A stretch of DNA of 64,000 nt from Paenibacillus puerhi (lineage in GTDB: Bacteria; Bacillota; Bacilli; Paenibacillales; NBRC-103111), in the NCBI RefSeq assembly GCF_009846885.1, contig NZ_WUWM01000002.1, positions 186,001 to 250,000 of the forward strand, written 5' to 3'. The translations under genes were made by a program, and so were the position numbers. This document shows, in pieces, positions 26,180 to 35,610 of this stretch. The stretch's first letter is position 1; every line of letters begins with the position of its first letter. The notes beneath the pieces are model-generated. The model saw nothing but the letters and a program-made list of their open reading frames with translations, did not search any database and was not told where the DNA came from.

Positions 26180-29100
26180 TCTTTCCCCTTTCTTCGCAGT
26201 CGTTTTTGTCTCTCCATCTCGGCTTTCCGGTTCGCGCTTTGCTCCTTGACCGCCGTATGCCTTTCGCCAGGCCCTCCCGCTTCACGGGTTACCTGGATGG
26301 GCGCAGCTCCTTTATTCCAATCAGCCAGATGATGGGCCAGGGACATCAGGGTAGGATAGCGGAACAGGTCCGGAACGGGGAGCGTAATGCCCCACTTCTG
26401 CCGGATCCGGCGGTGTACATGAAGCAGTCGGAATGAATCTCCCCCTTGGTCGAAAAAATTGTCCGTCGGCATATACGCAGCCGTCCCCAGAGCTTCCATC
26501 CAGATCTCGGCCAGAGCCGACTGGTACGCGTCATCATAGAACACGTCCCGCTCCTGCAACTGAATTTCCGCAAGCGGCATTGTTTTCAGCCGTTCCCGGT
26601 CCACTTTGCCGCTCGCGGTCAAGGGCAGCTCCTCCACCAGCCGGATCGGGTGAGGCACCATATAGCGGGGCAGCCTGTCCCCCAGCCAGCTCCGAAGAGC
26701 ATCGGGGTCCGGCTTCTGCGAGCCGGCAGGGACCAGATAAGCGGCCAGAGACACACCTGCTCCGTTCTTCTGCTCGAGCAGAAGCACGCAGGCCTGAAGC
26801 ACGAGGGGGTGCGCGTGCAGCACGGCTTCGATTTCTTCAAGCTCCACACGGTGTCCCCGGATTTTCACCTGTTGATCCAGCCGTCCGGCGTATTCGAAGC
26901 AGCCGTCCGGCCTATACCGGGCCCGGTCTCCCGTGCGATAGGCCCGGACCAGTTCGCTGCCGCCCATCCCGAGATCGATAAGCATGAATCGTTCGGCGGT
27001 CAGCTCCGGCCGGCGCCTGTACCCCCTCGCGAGGGCGGGTCCGCCGATATACAGCTCGCCCGTTACACCGGGCGGCACAGGCTGACGGTTCTCGTCCAGG
27101 AGGAAGAGCTGTGTGTTCCCTAACGGTCTTCCAATGTGAAGCGGCTCCCCTTCCACGTATTCCTGGTACGTCGCCCATACGGAGGCTTCCGTCGGCCCAT
27201 AGCCGTTGATGAGCCTCCTTCCTTGTCCCCAAGCGGCCGCTACCTCCGCCGGGCAGGCCTCGCCTGCGCTCACCACGGTATGCAGGCCGTCCACGTACCG
27301 CTGCCAGCCGGGCTCCATCGCCATCTGGGCCAGTACGGAGGGGGTCAAGCAGGCGGTATTCACCCGACGGTCGCGGATCAGCCGCAGCAGCGGCTCTCCG
27401 GGCAGCAGCGCCTCCCTTGGCTCGATCACGAGCGTGCCCCCATGGCAGAGGATAGGGAAAATTTCGGCCACCGACGCATCGAAGCTGCTGGAAGCGAACT
27501 GCAGCATTCTTGTCTCAGCCGACAAGCGCATCAGACGACCTTGCGCCCCGATCAGATGAGCCAGACCCCGATGCTCGATCTCGACTCCCTTGGGCTTCCC
27601 GCTCGTGCCGGAGGTATAGATCACGTAAGCAAGCGATTCGGGAAGCGGCTCCGGCAGCACGGCGTCCATCCGGACATTCGGTTGGCTGTAAGCTTCCTCC
27701 AGCGTGACCATCCGGATGCCTTCCGCCAGCCCGGCCCCGCCGGAAGGAGCCAGCCTTTGCAGCGTCACCTCGTCCGAGAGCAGCAGCTCCGCACCCGAAT
27801 CCCGGATCATGTAACGGATGCGTTCCTCGGGATAATCCGGGTCGATCGGCAGGTAGGCCCCTCCGGCCGTCATCACAGCGAGCATCGCGGGAATCAGCCC
27901 GGCCCCTCGGGGGAGCAGGAGCGCCACCACGTCTTCCGGCTCCAGCCCATCATCCAGGAGCCTCCGAGCCAGCTGCTCCGAGCGTTCGGCCACCTCGAGA
28001 TAGGTCATCCGCTCTCCGCCGCACTCAACCGCCGGAGCGTCCGGCTTGCATCGTGCCTGCTCCCGGAACAGCCCGATAACCGTCCGCTCCGCAGAATGCT
28101 CTTCCTGTGAGGGGTTGAAGCCTGCCAGGATACGCTGCTTCTCCTCGGCGGACAAGAGAGGCAGCTCCGACAGAAGCAGCTCCGGTTCGGCTGCCGCAGC
28201 TTCGATCAGCCTAATGAAGCGTCCCCCCCAATCCGCTATGACGTCCTCCTCGAATGTGGCAAGCTTATACTCAAGAACCAATCCGTAGGTATGTCCCGCT
28301 CTGTAATCCTTGACGTGAACGACCAGTTCTTCATCGATCATGCCGCTGAACAGCGGCTCCAGCTCATAGGGAAGCTCGCCCCCCGAAGCGCTGTCCATCG
28401 CCTGAAACTCCATGCCTACCTGATAAATCTTGAGCAGCTCCGGATGCCGCTGCCGCAGCTTGGCCACAAGGTGGTTGAACGGGTATTTCTGGTGCCGCAG
28501 CATCCGGGCGTACTGTCTGGATACGGCTGCGCAGTGCTCCGCGAACGAGACATCCGGGTCCAATCCGCGCCGGACCGCCAGTGTATTCGCGAACATGCCG
28601 TAGGTGGTTTTGTCCTCCGGGTGGGTCCGGTTCGACGTGATGCTGCCGATGGTGATATCACGCTGTCCGGTCAGACGGTACAGCCAGATATAGGCCGCAG
28701 CAAGAAAGAAATGATAGGGCGTTACCGCGTTATCGCGGCAAAACCCGTCGATACGCGAACGCAAGCCGGGATCGATGACCGTCTCCCATCGGCCGCTCTG
28801 CAGGGAGACGCCGCTCCGTTCCGGGACGGAGAACAGCGGCTCCGACAGACTCGCGAACTGCTCCTCCCAGAAGCGGGCATCCTGCTCATATCTTCCCGAT
28901 GCGAGATAGTCCCGCTCCCGCTCCGCCGCTCCGGCGAAGGCCGGCTTCGCAGCAAGGGGCACATATTCTCCCTGGCTCAGCTTCTGATAGATTACGGCAA
29001 TCTCCCGCCCGGCATAGGTAAGAGCAGCCCCGTCAGCACCCATATGATGGGCTTTGATGTAAAGCCAGGTCTGCCCCGATGCAAGCTGCACCATGGCGAA

Positions 29101-29487
29101 GCGGGTCAGGACGCCGGATTCCATGTCGAAGAGCTCCTGCATGTCCCGCGCGATCCATGCCCGCGCTTCTCCAGCCGGGTCCGCTGTTTCCCGGAAATCA
29201 TGGACGTCCAAGTCCGGCGCCGCCCCCTGAAGCGGAAGCTGCTGCGGGATGAAGACTTGGTCTTCTTGCCGTTGTGTCTGTGCGGGCACTGCGAGCAGGA
29301 CGGATTCGTTCTCACGGATAAAGCAGTGAACCGCTTCCCGGAGGAGGCCGTCCTCTACGGGGTTCACTAATTTCAGGATGAGTCCGATGTTCATCAAGCA
29401 GGATTGGGGATGCAGCTGCTGCATGAACCATACGCGCTGCTGAGCATTCGTAAGCGAAACCATTTCCGATAGAACGGTGGTACTCAT
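26176..29487 (-). CDS. NRPS module C-A-T (first enzyme of the hybrid assembly line)
   Basis: 1103 aa. The C domain spans about 5-440 with intact HHMGADG (147-153). The A domain spans about 465-965: YVIYTSGTSGKPKGV, GYGPTEASVW, YRTGDRARYRPDG, LTASGKVDR. The by-eye pocket is D-A-A-L-V-A-G-V-W-K, hydrophobic and not a code I recognise. The carrier FFDQGGDSFRLL is near 1030. The C-terminus ends in a very basic helix (RKAEMERQKRLRRKGKE), often seen where an NRPS hands over to a ketosynthase. No donor carrier precedes the C domain, so it probably acylates the first amino acid or is idle. The TTG at 29523 is an alternative start, but ATG 29487 has GGGAGG upstream and begins the domain properly. Confidence 0.94.
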   Translation of the reverse strand: MSTTVLSEMVSLTNAQQRVWFMQQLHPQSCLMNIGLILKLVNPVEDGLLREAVHCFIRENESVLLAVPAQTQRQEDQVFIPQQLPLQGAAPDLDVHDFRETADPAGEARAWIARDMQELFDMESGVLTRFAMVQLASGQTWLYIKAHHMGADGAALTYAGREIAVIYQKLSQGEYVPLAAKPAFAGAAERERDYLASGRYEQDARFWEEQFASLSEPLFSVPERSGVSLQSGRWETVIDPGLRSRIDGFCRDNAVTPYHFFLAAAYIWLYRLTGQRDITIGSITSNRTHPEDKTTYGMFANTLAVRRGLDPDVSFAEHCAAVSRQYARMLRHQKYPFNHLVAKLRQRHPELLKIYQVGMEFQAMDSASGGELPYELEPLFSGMIDEELVVHVKDYRAGHTYGLVLEYKLATFEEDVIADWGGRFIRLIEAAAAEPELLLSELPLLSAEEKQRILAGFNPSQEEHSAERTVIGLFREQARCKPDAPAVECGGERMTYLEVAERSEQLARRLLDDGLEPEDVVALLLPRGAGLIPAMLAVMTAGGAYLPIDPDYPEERIRYMIRDSGAELLLSDEVTLQRLAPSGGAGLAEGIRMVTLEEAYSQPNVRMDAVLPEPLPESLAYVIYTSGTSGKPKGVEIEHRGLAHLIGAQGRLMRLSAETRMLQFASSSFDASVAEIFPILCHGGTLVIEPREALLPGEPLLRLIRDRRVNTACLTPSVLAQMAMEPGWQRYVDGLHTVVSAGEACPAEVAAAWGQGRRLINGYGPTEASVWATYQEYVEGEPLHIGRPLGNTQLFLLDENRQPVPPGVTGELYIGGPALARGYRRRPELTAERFMLIDLGMGGSELVRAYRTGDRARYRPDGCFEYAGRLDQQVKIRGHRVELEEIEAVLHAHPLVLQACVLLLEQKNGAGVSLAAYLVPAGSQKPDPDALRSWLGDRLPRYMVPHPIRLVEELPLTASGKVDRERLKTMPLAEIQLQERDVFYDDAYQSALAEIWMEALGTAAYMPTDNFFDQGGDSFRLLHVHRRIRQKWGITLPVPDLFRYPTLMSLAHHLADWNKGAAPIQVTREAGGPGERHTAVKEQSANRKAEMERQKRLRRKGKE

Positions 29488-29601
29488 ATACTCCTCCCTG
29501 ATCTTTCCTTCCGCTTTCAACAATGGTCGGTTTAGGGGTCGTCGGGTCCGATAGAAGGCAGGTTGTAATGGTGAGATGTCATGCGGGGAAATTCTGAACC
29601 T

Positions 29602-29610
29602 ATCATATCA
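29602..29610 (-). promoter_or_regulatory. Candidate extended -10 promoter of the NRPS-PKS operon
   Basis: The minus strand reads TG-A-TATGAT, an extended -10 box, in the only gap between the upstream terminator (29689) and ATG 29487. No good -35 box is present, as is common for extended -10 promoters or activator-dependent ones. The leader would be about 108 nt. Nothing else was recognised in 29488-29688. Confidence 0.4.
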
Positions 29611-29688
29611 CACCCAAATAAACCCAGTATAGTAAATGTTATTAAAGGAAGGGTTTTCTAACTATATAAACAGCGCGACATCCGCAAT

Positions 29689-29733
29689 CAAAAAAACGGC
29701 AATAGCACGGATCTACTCCGCACTCCTGCCGTT
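29689..29733 (-). terminator. Terminator after the PhnB-like gene
   Basis: On the minus strand AACGGCA and TGCCGTT flank an imperfect inner stem, followed by seven T residues. It separates this gene from the NRPS-PKS operon, which therefore has its own promoter. Confidence 0.75.
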
Positions 29734-29745
29734 CTCGTGTTTCAC

Positions 29746-30198
29746 TTATCCTTCATAAGCCTGTTTCAGCTTGGCAATGTCGATCTTATCCATCTGAAGC
29801 ATAGCCTGCATGACCCTTCCCGACTTCTCAGGGTCCTTATCCTGCAGCAGCTCGCCTAAAGTCCTCGGGATAATTTGCCACGAAACTCCGTACTTGTCCG
29901 ACAGCCAACCGCATCTTTGCTTCTCTCCCCCTGCGGACAGCTTCTCCCACAGCTCGTCTACTTCCTGCTGCGTCTCACAGTTGACAAATAAGGAGATGGC
30001 CGGAGAGAAAGTAAAATGCGGACCTCCGTTCAAGGCCATAAATTCCTGACCCTCGAGCTGAAAGGTTCCGGACACGACGGCTCCATGAGGACCTCGGTTA
30101 ACACTCTTGATCTTGGAATCGTTAAATACGGAGACGTAAAAATTCATGGCTTCTTCGGCTTGGTCATTGAACCATAGGAAGGGGCTGATTTTTTGCAT
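29746..30198 (-). CDS. PhnB-like VOC-fold protein
   Basis: 150 aa protein of the PhnB/3-demethylubiquinone-methyltransferase-like VOC group: [64 protein letters not shown], and [18 protein letters not shown], a hallmark of the group. These proteins are widespread in Firmicutes and have no firmly known enzyme activity despite the methyltransferase name. Single gene with its own terminator. Nothing ties it to the neighbouring biosynthetic operon except position. Confidence 0.85.
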   Translation of the reverse strand: MQKISPFLWFNDQAEEAMNFYVSVFNDSKIKSVNRGPHGAVVSGTFQLEGQEFMALNGGPHFTFSPAISLFVNCETQQEVDELWEKLSAGGEKQRCGWLSDKYGVSWQIIPRTLGELLQDKDPEKSGRVMQAMLQMDKIDIAKLKQAYEG

Positions 30199-30305
30199 GC
30201 CTATTCGCTCCTTTTCATCTTGAGGGTACCTCAGTTGAGCAAATCATATCATACAAACTCAGCCTTCGTTTCTTCCGAATTGCGGTTACGATTCATCCAC
30301 GAGTC

Positions 30306-31643
30306 CTAAATAAACAAGCTCAGGAGAAGCACGACCCCAAGACCAATCAGTGAATTCACTAACAGAAGGAGCCCCCATGTTTTAAACGTATCTTTGATAC
30401 TCAAGTTAAAGTATTCTTTGAACAGCCAAAAAGATGCGTCATTTAGATGGGTTATAGTGTTGCTGCCTGCCGCTGTGGCCAGTACCATTAAGGTCGGATT
30501 CACGTCGAAGGTCGTAATAAGCGGCCCTACGATGCCGGCTGCCGTGACGGCCGACACGACACCTGTTCCTGTTGCGATTCGGATCATGGCCGTAATAAAC
30601 CAAGCCATGATGAGCGGGGATACCTTCGTATTTTGCATCAGATCGGCGATGTAGGTTCCCACCCCCGAGTCCAGGATGACCTGCTTGAACGCGCCCCCCG
30701 ATGCCACAATGAAAATGATCATAGAGATTCCCTTAATCGCTTCGGAGAACGAATCCATAACCTCGGGCATGCTGCGGCCTGCGCGAATCCCGAATACAAA
30801 GATCGCAATCAAAACAGCGATAAGCATACTGATCTCCGCGCTGCCGAAGAAGGTAATGACCTGCTCCGCCTCGGTTCCTGCCGGGATGAAGAACTTGAGA
30901 ATGGTCGAGCTCATAATGATGAGGGCCGGAAGTAACGGGATTAGCATACTTACCGTAAATCCGGGCATTTCACTATCTTTAAATTCCTTGGGCTTCTCCA
31001 TTAACGGCGGCACCGGGTGATCAAGGTTACGGAGCAGCTTCGGCAGAATGATTCCAGCACCTATGATCGATGGGATCAGAACGACAATCCCTAGGAGGTA
31101 CACCATCCCCATATCAGCGCCGTATGCTTCGACAAGCGCAGTCGGGCCGGGCTGCGGCGGGAACAGACTATGCGCCATGGTCGCTGCCGCTACCATCGTT
31201 ATCCCCAGTCGCATATACGGGATCTTCGCTTCTATCGCGATACTAATGACAAGAGGAGCCAGTATAATAAAAGCTACTTCGTAGAAAACGGAAATACCAA
31301 AGATCGTCCCGACGATCAAAAGGGCCCATTGAACATTTTTCACTCCGAATTTGTTCAATAATGTGGTTGCTATTCGCTGTGCCGCCCCGGAGTCCACCAT
31401 TAATTTGCCAAGTATCGCTCCCAAGCCGATTATAAGCGCTAAGCTCCCCAGTGTCCCGCCAACCCCCGACTTGATGGAGCCGAGGAGATCCGGCAAAGCT
31501 AACCCGCTCGCAACCCCTACAAAAATAGAAACAAGTAAGAGTGAGATGAAACTATTAAGCTTCAATTTCATGGTCAGAAATAAAAGCAAGCCTACTCCTA
31601 CGGCTACCCAGATGATCGGTAAAGCATTTACGATCCCGTTCAT
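30306..31643 (-). CDS. GntP-family gluconate:H+ symporter-type permease
   Basis: 445 aa, about 12 hydrophobic segments. GntP-family features include LGAILGKLMVDSGAAQRIA, the loop HSLFPPQPGPTALVEAYGADMG, and the late GSNTITHLNDASFWLFKEYF. Members import gluconate or related sugar acids with protons. AAAGGGG lies upstream of ATG 31643, and a CATAAT with TG two bases before it (31670-31675) may be its promoter. No gluconate kinase or GntR regulator is adjacent, so the substrate cannot be fixed from context. Confidence 0.9.
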   Translation of the reverse strand: MNGIVNALPIIWVAVGVGLLLFLTMKLKLNSFISLLLVSIFVGVASGLALPDLLGSIKSGVGGTLGSLALIIGLGAILGKLMVDSGAAQRIATTLLNKFGVKNVQWALLIVGTIFGISVFYEVAFIILAPLVISIAIEAKIPYMRLGITMVAAATMAHSLFPPQPGPTALVEAYGADMGMVYLLGIVVLIPSIIGAGIILPKLLRNLDHPVPPLMEKPKEFKDSEMPGFTVSMLIPLLPALIIMSSTILKFFIPAGTEAEQVITFFGSAEISMLIAVLIAIFVFGIRAGRSMPEVMDSFSEAIKGISMIIFIVASGGAFKQVILDSGVGTYIADLMQNTKVSPLIMAWFITAMIRIATGTGVVSAVTAAGIVGPLITTFDVNPTLMVLATAAGSNTITHLNDASFWLFKEYFNLSIKDTFKTWGLLLLVNSLIGLGVVLLLSLFI

Positions 31644-31747
31644 ACTCGCGTCATCCCCTTTAATACCGTATTATGCCAATAATTCTCTACGTTATTCAGC
31701 TGCATCTCTGACGGATGGAGCCGCGGATAGGGTCTGACACGGATCAC

Positions 31748-31786
31748 AAAAAAATCGTCCTGTCCCTTGTAAGGAACAAAACGATT
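31748..31786 (-). terminator. Terminator after the MDR oxidoreductase gene
   Basis: On the minus strand, AATCGT and ACGATT close an interrupted stem containing TCCTT/AAGGGA, followed by seven T residues. It lies 29 bp past the stop codon. Confidence 0.8.
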
Positions 31787-31814
31787 CTTTGACTAAAGTT
31801 ACGGCTATTCGGGG

Positions 31815-32741
31815 CTATTTGGGGCGATCTTGGTCCACTGTAATGACCACATTCCCTTTCTTGTGCCCCTTCTCGACATATCGGTGGGCTTCAGGGACAT
31901 GCTCCAGCGGATAACGTCTATCGATGACCGATCTGAGCTGACCGGATTCAAAAAGCGCTTTAAGGAGCTCCAAATCCTCGCTGCGCTCCTTGGCTATCCC
32001 TTGTCCGTCGACGGTCACGTATTGTCCGTTCGGGACTAACGCTTTCTTGCCATGCGATTTCGTACTTTTCCCCACCGCATCAAAAACGATATCGTAAAGC
32101 TCTCCGCTTGCTGCAAAGTCCTCTTTTGTGTAATCGATCACCTTGTCGGCTCCCAGGGATTTCACCAATTCCACATTCGAGGTGCTGCAGACACCGGTCA
32201 CTTCAGCCCCAAAGTACTTGGCAAGCTGGACCGCAGAGGAGCCTACCGCACCGGAAGCCCCATAGATAAGCACCTTCTGTCCTTGGCGAATCTTTCCTTT
32301 CCTTAGAAAGTACAAGGCCGAGGTTCCCCCAAATGGAATAGCTGCGGCTTCCTCATAGGTCGCATTGGCCGGTTTGATGCCGACCACTCCGTCTTCACGC
32401 ATGCAGGCGTACTCGGCATAAGCGCCGAAGCCCATTCCCGTTAAGGCATACACCTGATCGCCTTTGTTGAATCGCTTCACCTTAGCCCCGGTTCCTACCA
32501 CTTCACCTGCGAGCTCCACTCCAAGAACAGGCTTTCTTGGCTTGGTGAAGCCCAGGACAATGCGCATCGGCAGCCAGAATAAGAGAGGACTATTGAAGCT
32601 TCGAACTCGTACATCCCCGGCCGATACGGTTGTCGCATGAACCTTGACCAAAATTTCATGATCTTTGGGGGTTGGCTGCTCTACCTTTGCCAGTCGAAGA
32701 ACATCGGGCGGCCCATATGCTGTGCAGACGATCGCTTTCAT
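31815..32741 (-). CDS. Quinone oxidoreductase-like medium-chain dehydrogenase/reductase
   Basis: 308 aa NAD(P)H-dependent MDR enzyme. The N-terminal GroES-like domain ([38 protein letters not shown]) lacks the zinc-ligand cysteines of true alcohol dehydrogenases. The Rossmann motif [23 protein letters not shown] is near residue 148 and contains the AxGxxG-type loop of NADPH-dependent reductases. ATG 32741 is chosen because GGAGG lies 6 nt upstream. The longer frame adds nothing conserved. Such enzymes reduce quinones or enals. Substrate unknown. Monocistronic with a strong terminator. Confidence 0.88.
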   Translation of the reverse strand: MKAIVCTAYGPPDVLRLAKVEQPTPKDHEILVKVHATTVSAGDVRVRSFNSPLLFWLPMRIVLGFTKPRKPVLGVELAGEVVGTGAKVKRFNKGDQVYALTGMGFGAYAEYACMREDGVVGIKPANATYEEAAAIPFGGTSALYFLRKGKIRQGQKVLIYGASGAVGSSAVQLAKYFGAEVTGVCSTSNVELVKSLGADKVIDYTKEDFAASGELYDIVFDAVGKSTKSHGKKALVPNGQYVTVDGQGIAKERSEDLELLKALFESGQLRSVIDRRYPLEHVPEAHRYVEKGHKKGNVVITVDQDRPK

Positions 32742-32852
32742 GAGTTTCCTCCAAACGTCAATTTGCACTTAGTATATCTGCAGCACCGCACAGACATCTA
32801 GCTACTTAAGTAGGGTTCCAAGCCTGTATGCCGCAGGCCGGGAGGATACGGC

Positions 32853-35513
32853 TTATAACAGACCCAGTTCACGGGCGCGCGCCACGGCTTCAGTTCGGCG
32901 CGAAACCTGCAGCTTCTCGAAGATTAGGCCGTTATGTCCTTTGACCGTACTGAGCGCGAGGAATAGCCGCTCGCTAATCTCGCGATTGGAAAGACCCTGA
33001 GCAATCAGGCGAAGAACCTCCAGCTCCCTGATGCTAAGCGGCTCGATAAGAGCCTTGGAAGGCTGAGGCCGTAGCAGGTTCGGTTGGGCTACCCGCATCT
33101 CGGCTTCGCATACAGCCAGAAGCTTCCCCACATACTCCGGCATGATCCCACAGGCTGCGGCCTCACCAAGCAGGCTGTACATCAAGAGGCCCTCGTCGAC
33201 AAATAGCCGAATAAAGCCGCCAGGCTCGGCCCTGGCTAGAGCGTCTGCCAGCAGCTGTACCGCTTCCGACGTTTCCCCGTTCGCATGCCGGGCGACCGCC
33301 CGTAGAACCAATTCACCGAGCTGATCAGCCTTGAGATCCTCGGCTTCGGCCTCCGCCTGCCTCGGCAAGGACTCCAGCAGTGCCAGTGCCCCGGGCGCAT
33401 TTCCTTGCGCCAGATACACTCGAGCCTGACTAAGCGGAAGCTCATGCTTCTGTGCGAGCTTGGCGGCTGCATCCAGATTGTCCTGGCGAAGCAGCGTGAG
33501 GACGCGAGCCTCGGCAATAGGGGGCAGTTGGTTCACATAATGGTGCTGCCGAGCCACATGATCTGCTTCAGCTAGCCTAGCGGCTGCAGCGCTCACTTCG
33601 CCTTCCGACAGCTTCAGCCTGGCAAGAAGCACCTCGCCGGCAACGACCCTGTCCGTTGGCTCTATCTGCTTCGCCAGTTCGACGCTCCGTCGTCCATGCT
33701 GCCTGGCAGAGTCCAGATCATTCCATTCATAATAGATCTGGGCTAATCCTAAGTGCGCCTCGCAGGCGATCGGCAGCTGCGGATCGCCTGCCAGCCTCAG
33801 CACATCGAGATAGGTGTCGGCAGCCAGTTGAAGCTGGTTTTCAGCTTTCTGAATATGAGCGAGGCCCAAGGAAGCCATGATCGTAATGATGGTATGCCCG
33901 ATCTTCCGGCTGATCGCCAGCGCTTCCGTATAAGCCTTGCCTGCCGCGGCATAATCCCCTTGGAGCTGACGCGCATAGCCGAGCGTCCAGGCCGCGGCTG
34001 TGCGGACCGGCAGATTATCCGGGTGCAGCAAGTCCAGAGCGCGGGTCGACTCGGCGATAATCGCTTCGGTCTGATGCCGGCTGACAGCCAGCATGGCGCG
34101 TATCGAGGCCACATGGCCGAGTAAATCCCGCGTCCTCTCTTCGTGCTCCGTACCTTGCAGCGACTTGTCGACCGCTTGCAGCTTAGGCTCCACCTCCCCG
34201 AGCCGACCTGTCATCAGCAAGCCCGAAGCATACATGACCCCTAACATCGGTCTTGCATCCAACTCGTGGCTTGGCATCGAATCCAGCCAGTTCAGCACGG
34301 GGGTCACCGCCCCGCGAAAAATCAAGGGCATTCCTTTCCCCTCAACCAGTCTGGCCGCGCGATCCAGATCCCGGGCAGCCGCCGCATGGTAGAAGGCTTC
34401 ACGATCCAGGCCATGGCTTTCATACCATTCGCTGGCCCGAATATGCAGGAGATCCACAGTCCTATGCTCATCCTCAAGGGCCGAGGCGGCGATTCGTTGC
34501 AGCCGATGCCGCAGCAAATCAGCAAAAAGATGATGATAGCGGTACCAGCGCCTCTCATGGTCCAAGGGGACTATAAACAGATTGGCCTGCTCCAGATAGT
34601 CCAAGGTGTCCTGCCCGGAAACAAAGGGACGCTCCTCATCTTCTCCGCCAAGAACGGCGTCACAAAGAGAACCGCATAGCCGGTCAAGAATGGATGTTCG
34701 CAGCAAGTAGGTCTGGATGCTTGCCGGCTGCTGCTTCAGCACCTCTTCGACCAGATAGTCCAGCACGAAGCGGTGGCTGCCGGTGAAGGATTGGATGAAG
34801 CTGTCCGGATCGAGATGTCTCTGCAAAGAAAGCGCGGCTAATTGCAAGCCGGCAATCCAGCCCTCCGTACGCGCTTCAAGCAGCAGGATGTTTTCCGATG
34901 AAAGCGAAAGTCCCATTACCCGTCCAAGAAATTCAGCCGTTTCGGCGGAGGAGAACCGCAGGTCCGAGGCTCGGACTTCACACAATTGGTTTCTGACACG
35001 CAATCGTGCCAATGGAAGACGAGGCTCTTCGCGGGTGGCGATAACCAGATGCATCTGCGGCGGCATCCACTCAAGCAGCAAGGCGATGGCTTGGTCTATC
35101 GCCTCGGATTTAATCAGGTGATGATCGTCGAGAACGAGAACGAAAGGGTCCGGGATAGCCGTGATTTCATGAAGCAGAGCCGTTAGCAACGCTTCGAGAG
35201 GCGGCGGCTGAGGAGACTGGAGCATCCCTGCCGCGCCTTTCCCGGTATTCGGCGCGACCGTCTGCAAAGCCGTGAAGAGATAGGTCAGAAAGGTGGCAGG
35301 GTCGTTATCCCCTTCATCCAGAGACAGCCAGGCAGCTGGTCGCGAGCAACCGGCGAGCCATTCGCTGACGAGCGTCGTTTTGCCATAGCCTGGGGGTGCG
35401 GAGACCAGGGTCAGCTTACACTGCTGCATCCCCTCGTTCAACCGCTCGACTAGGCGAGAGCGGTAGACAACGTTCGGCCGTGGCGGGGGAATACATAGTT
35501 TCGTGGATATCAT
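32853..35513 (-). CDS. LuxR-family LAL-type (MalT-like) transcriptional activator
   Basis: 886 aa. An N-terminal STAND ATPase carries Walker A in SAPPGYGKTTLVSEW (near 40) and Walker B in FVLVLDDHHLI (near 125). It is followed by winged and long TPR-like helical repeats (about 400-780). A C-terminal LuxR HTH (IEPLSIRELEVLRLIAQGLSNREISERLF) completes the MalT architecture. Such proteins bind ATP and an inducer, then activate transcription. The terminal HTH reads STVKGHNGLIFEKLQV, where the usual sequence has KxHxxxIYxKL. The target is unknown. It is flanked by an MDR and an SDR gene, neither obviously its regulon. Confidence 0.93.
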   Translation of the reverse strand: MISTKLCIPPPRPNVVYRSRLVERLNEGMQQCKLTLVSAPPGYGKTTLVSEWLAGCSRPAAWLSLDEGDNDPATFLTYLFTALQTVAPNTGKGAAGMLQSPQPPPLEALLTALLHEITAIPDPFVLVLDDHHLIKSEAIDQAIALLLEWMPPQMHLVIATREEPRLPLARLRVRNQLCEVRASDLRFSSAETAEFLGRVMGLSLSSENILLLEARTEGWIAGLQLAALSLQRHLDPDSFIQSFTGSHRFVLDYLVEEVLKQQPASIQTYLLRTSILDRLCGSLCDAVLGGEDEERPFVSGQDTLDYLEQANLFIVPLDHERRWYRYHHLFADLLRHRLQRIAASALEDEHRTVDLLHIRASEWYESHGLDREAFYHAAAARDLDRAARLVEGKGMPLIFRGAVTPVLNWLDSMPSHELDARPMLGVMYASGLLMTGRLGEVEPKLQAVDKSLQGTEHEERTRDLLGHVASIRAMLAVSRHQTEAIIAESTRALDLLHPDNLPVRTAAAWTLGYARQLQGDYAAAGKAYTEALAISRKIGHTIITIMASLGLAHIQKAENQLQLAADTYLDVLRLAGDPQLPIACEAHLGLAQIYYEWNDLDSARQHGRRSVELAKQIEPTDRVVAGEVLLARLKLSEGEVSAAAARLAEADHVARQHHYVNQLPPIAEARVLTLLRQDNLDAAAKLAQKHELPLSQARVYLAQGNAPGALALLESLPRQAEAEAEDLKADQLGELVLRAVARHANGETSEAVQLLADALARAEPGGFIRLFVDEGLLMYSLLGEAAACGIMPEYVGKLLAVCEAEMRVAQPNLLRPQPSKALIEPLSIRELEVLRLIAQGLSNREISERLFLALSTVKGHNGLIFEKLQVSRRTEAVARARELGLL

Positions 35514-35610
35514 GGTATAGACATCATTCCCCCCGTTCTATGCCGTCCATGCGACGGCAGGATGCGAATATGAATAGGTTCGACAGAGGAATGCGCTTTG
35601 CCTTCTTAAG

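Noticed and set aside
24920-26332. 470-codon plus-strand frame opposite the KS domain
   Set aside because: Antisense to an intact ketosynthase with all motifs; no protein family features.
35514-35610. Possible regulatory sites before the MalT-like regulator
   Set aside because: No convincing promoter or inverted repeat could be aligned in this gap.
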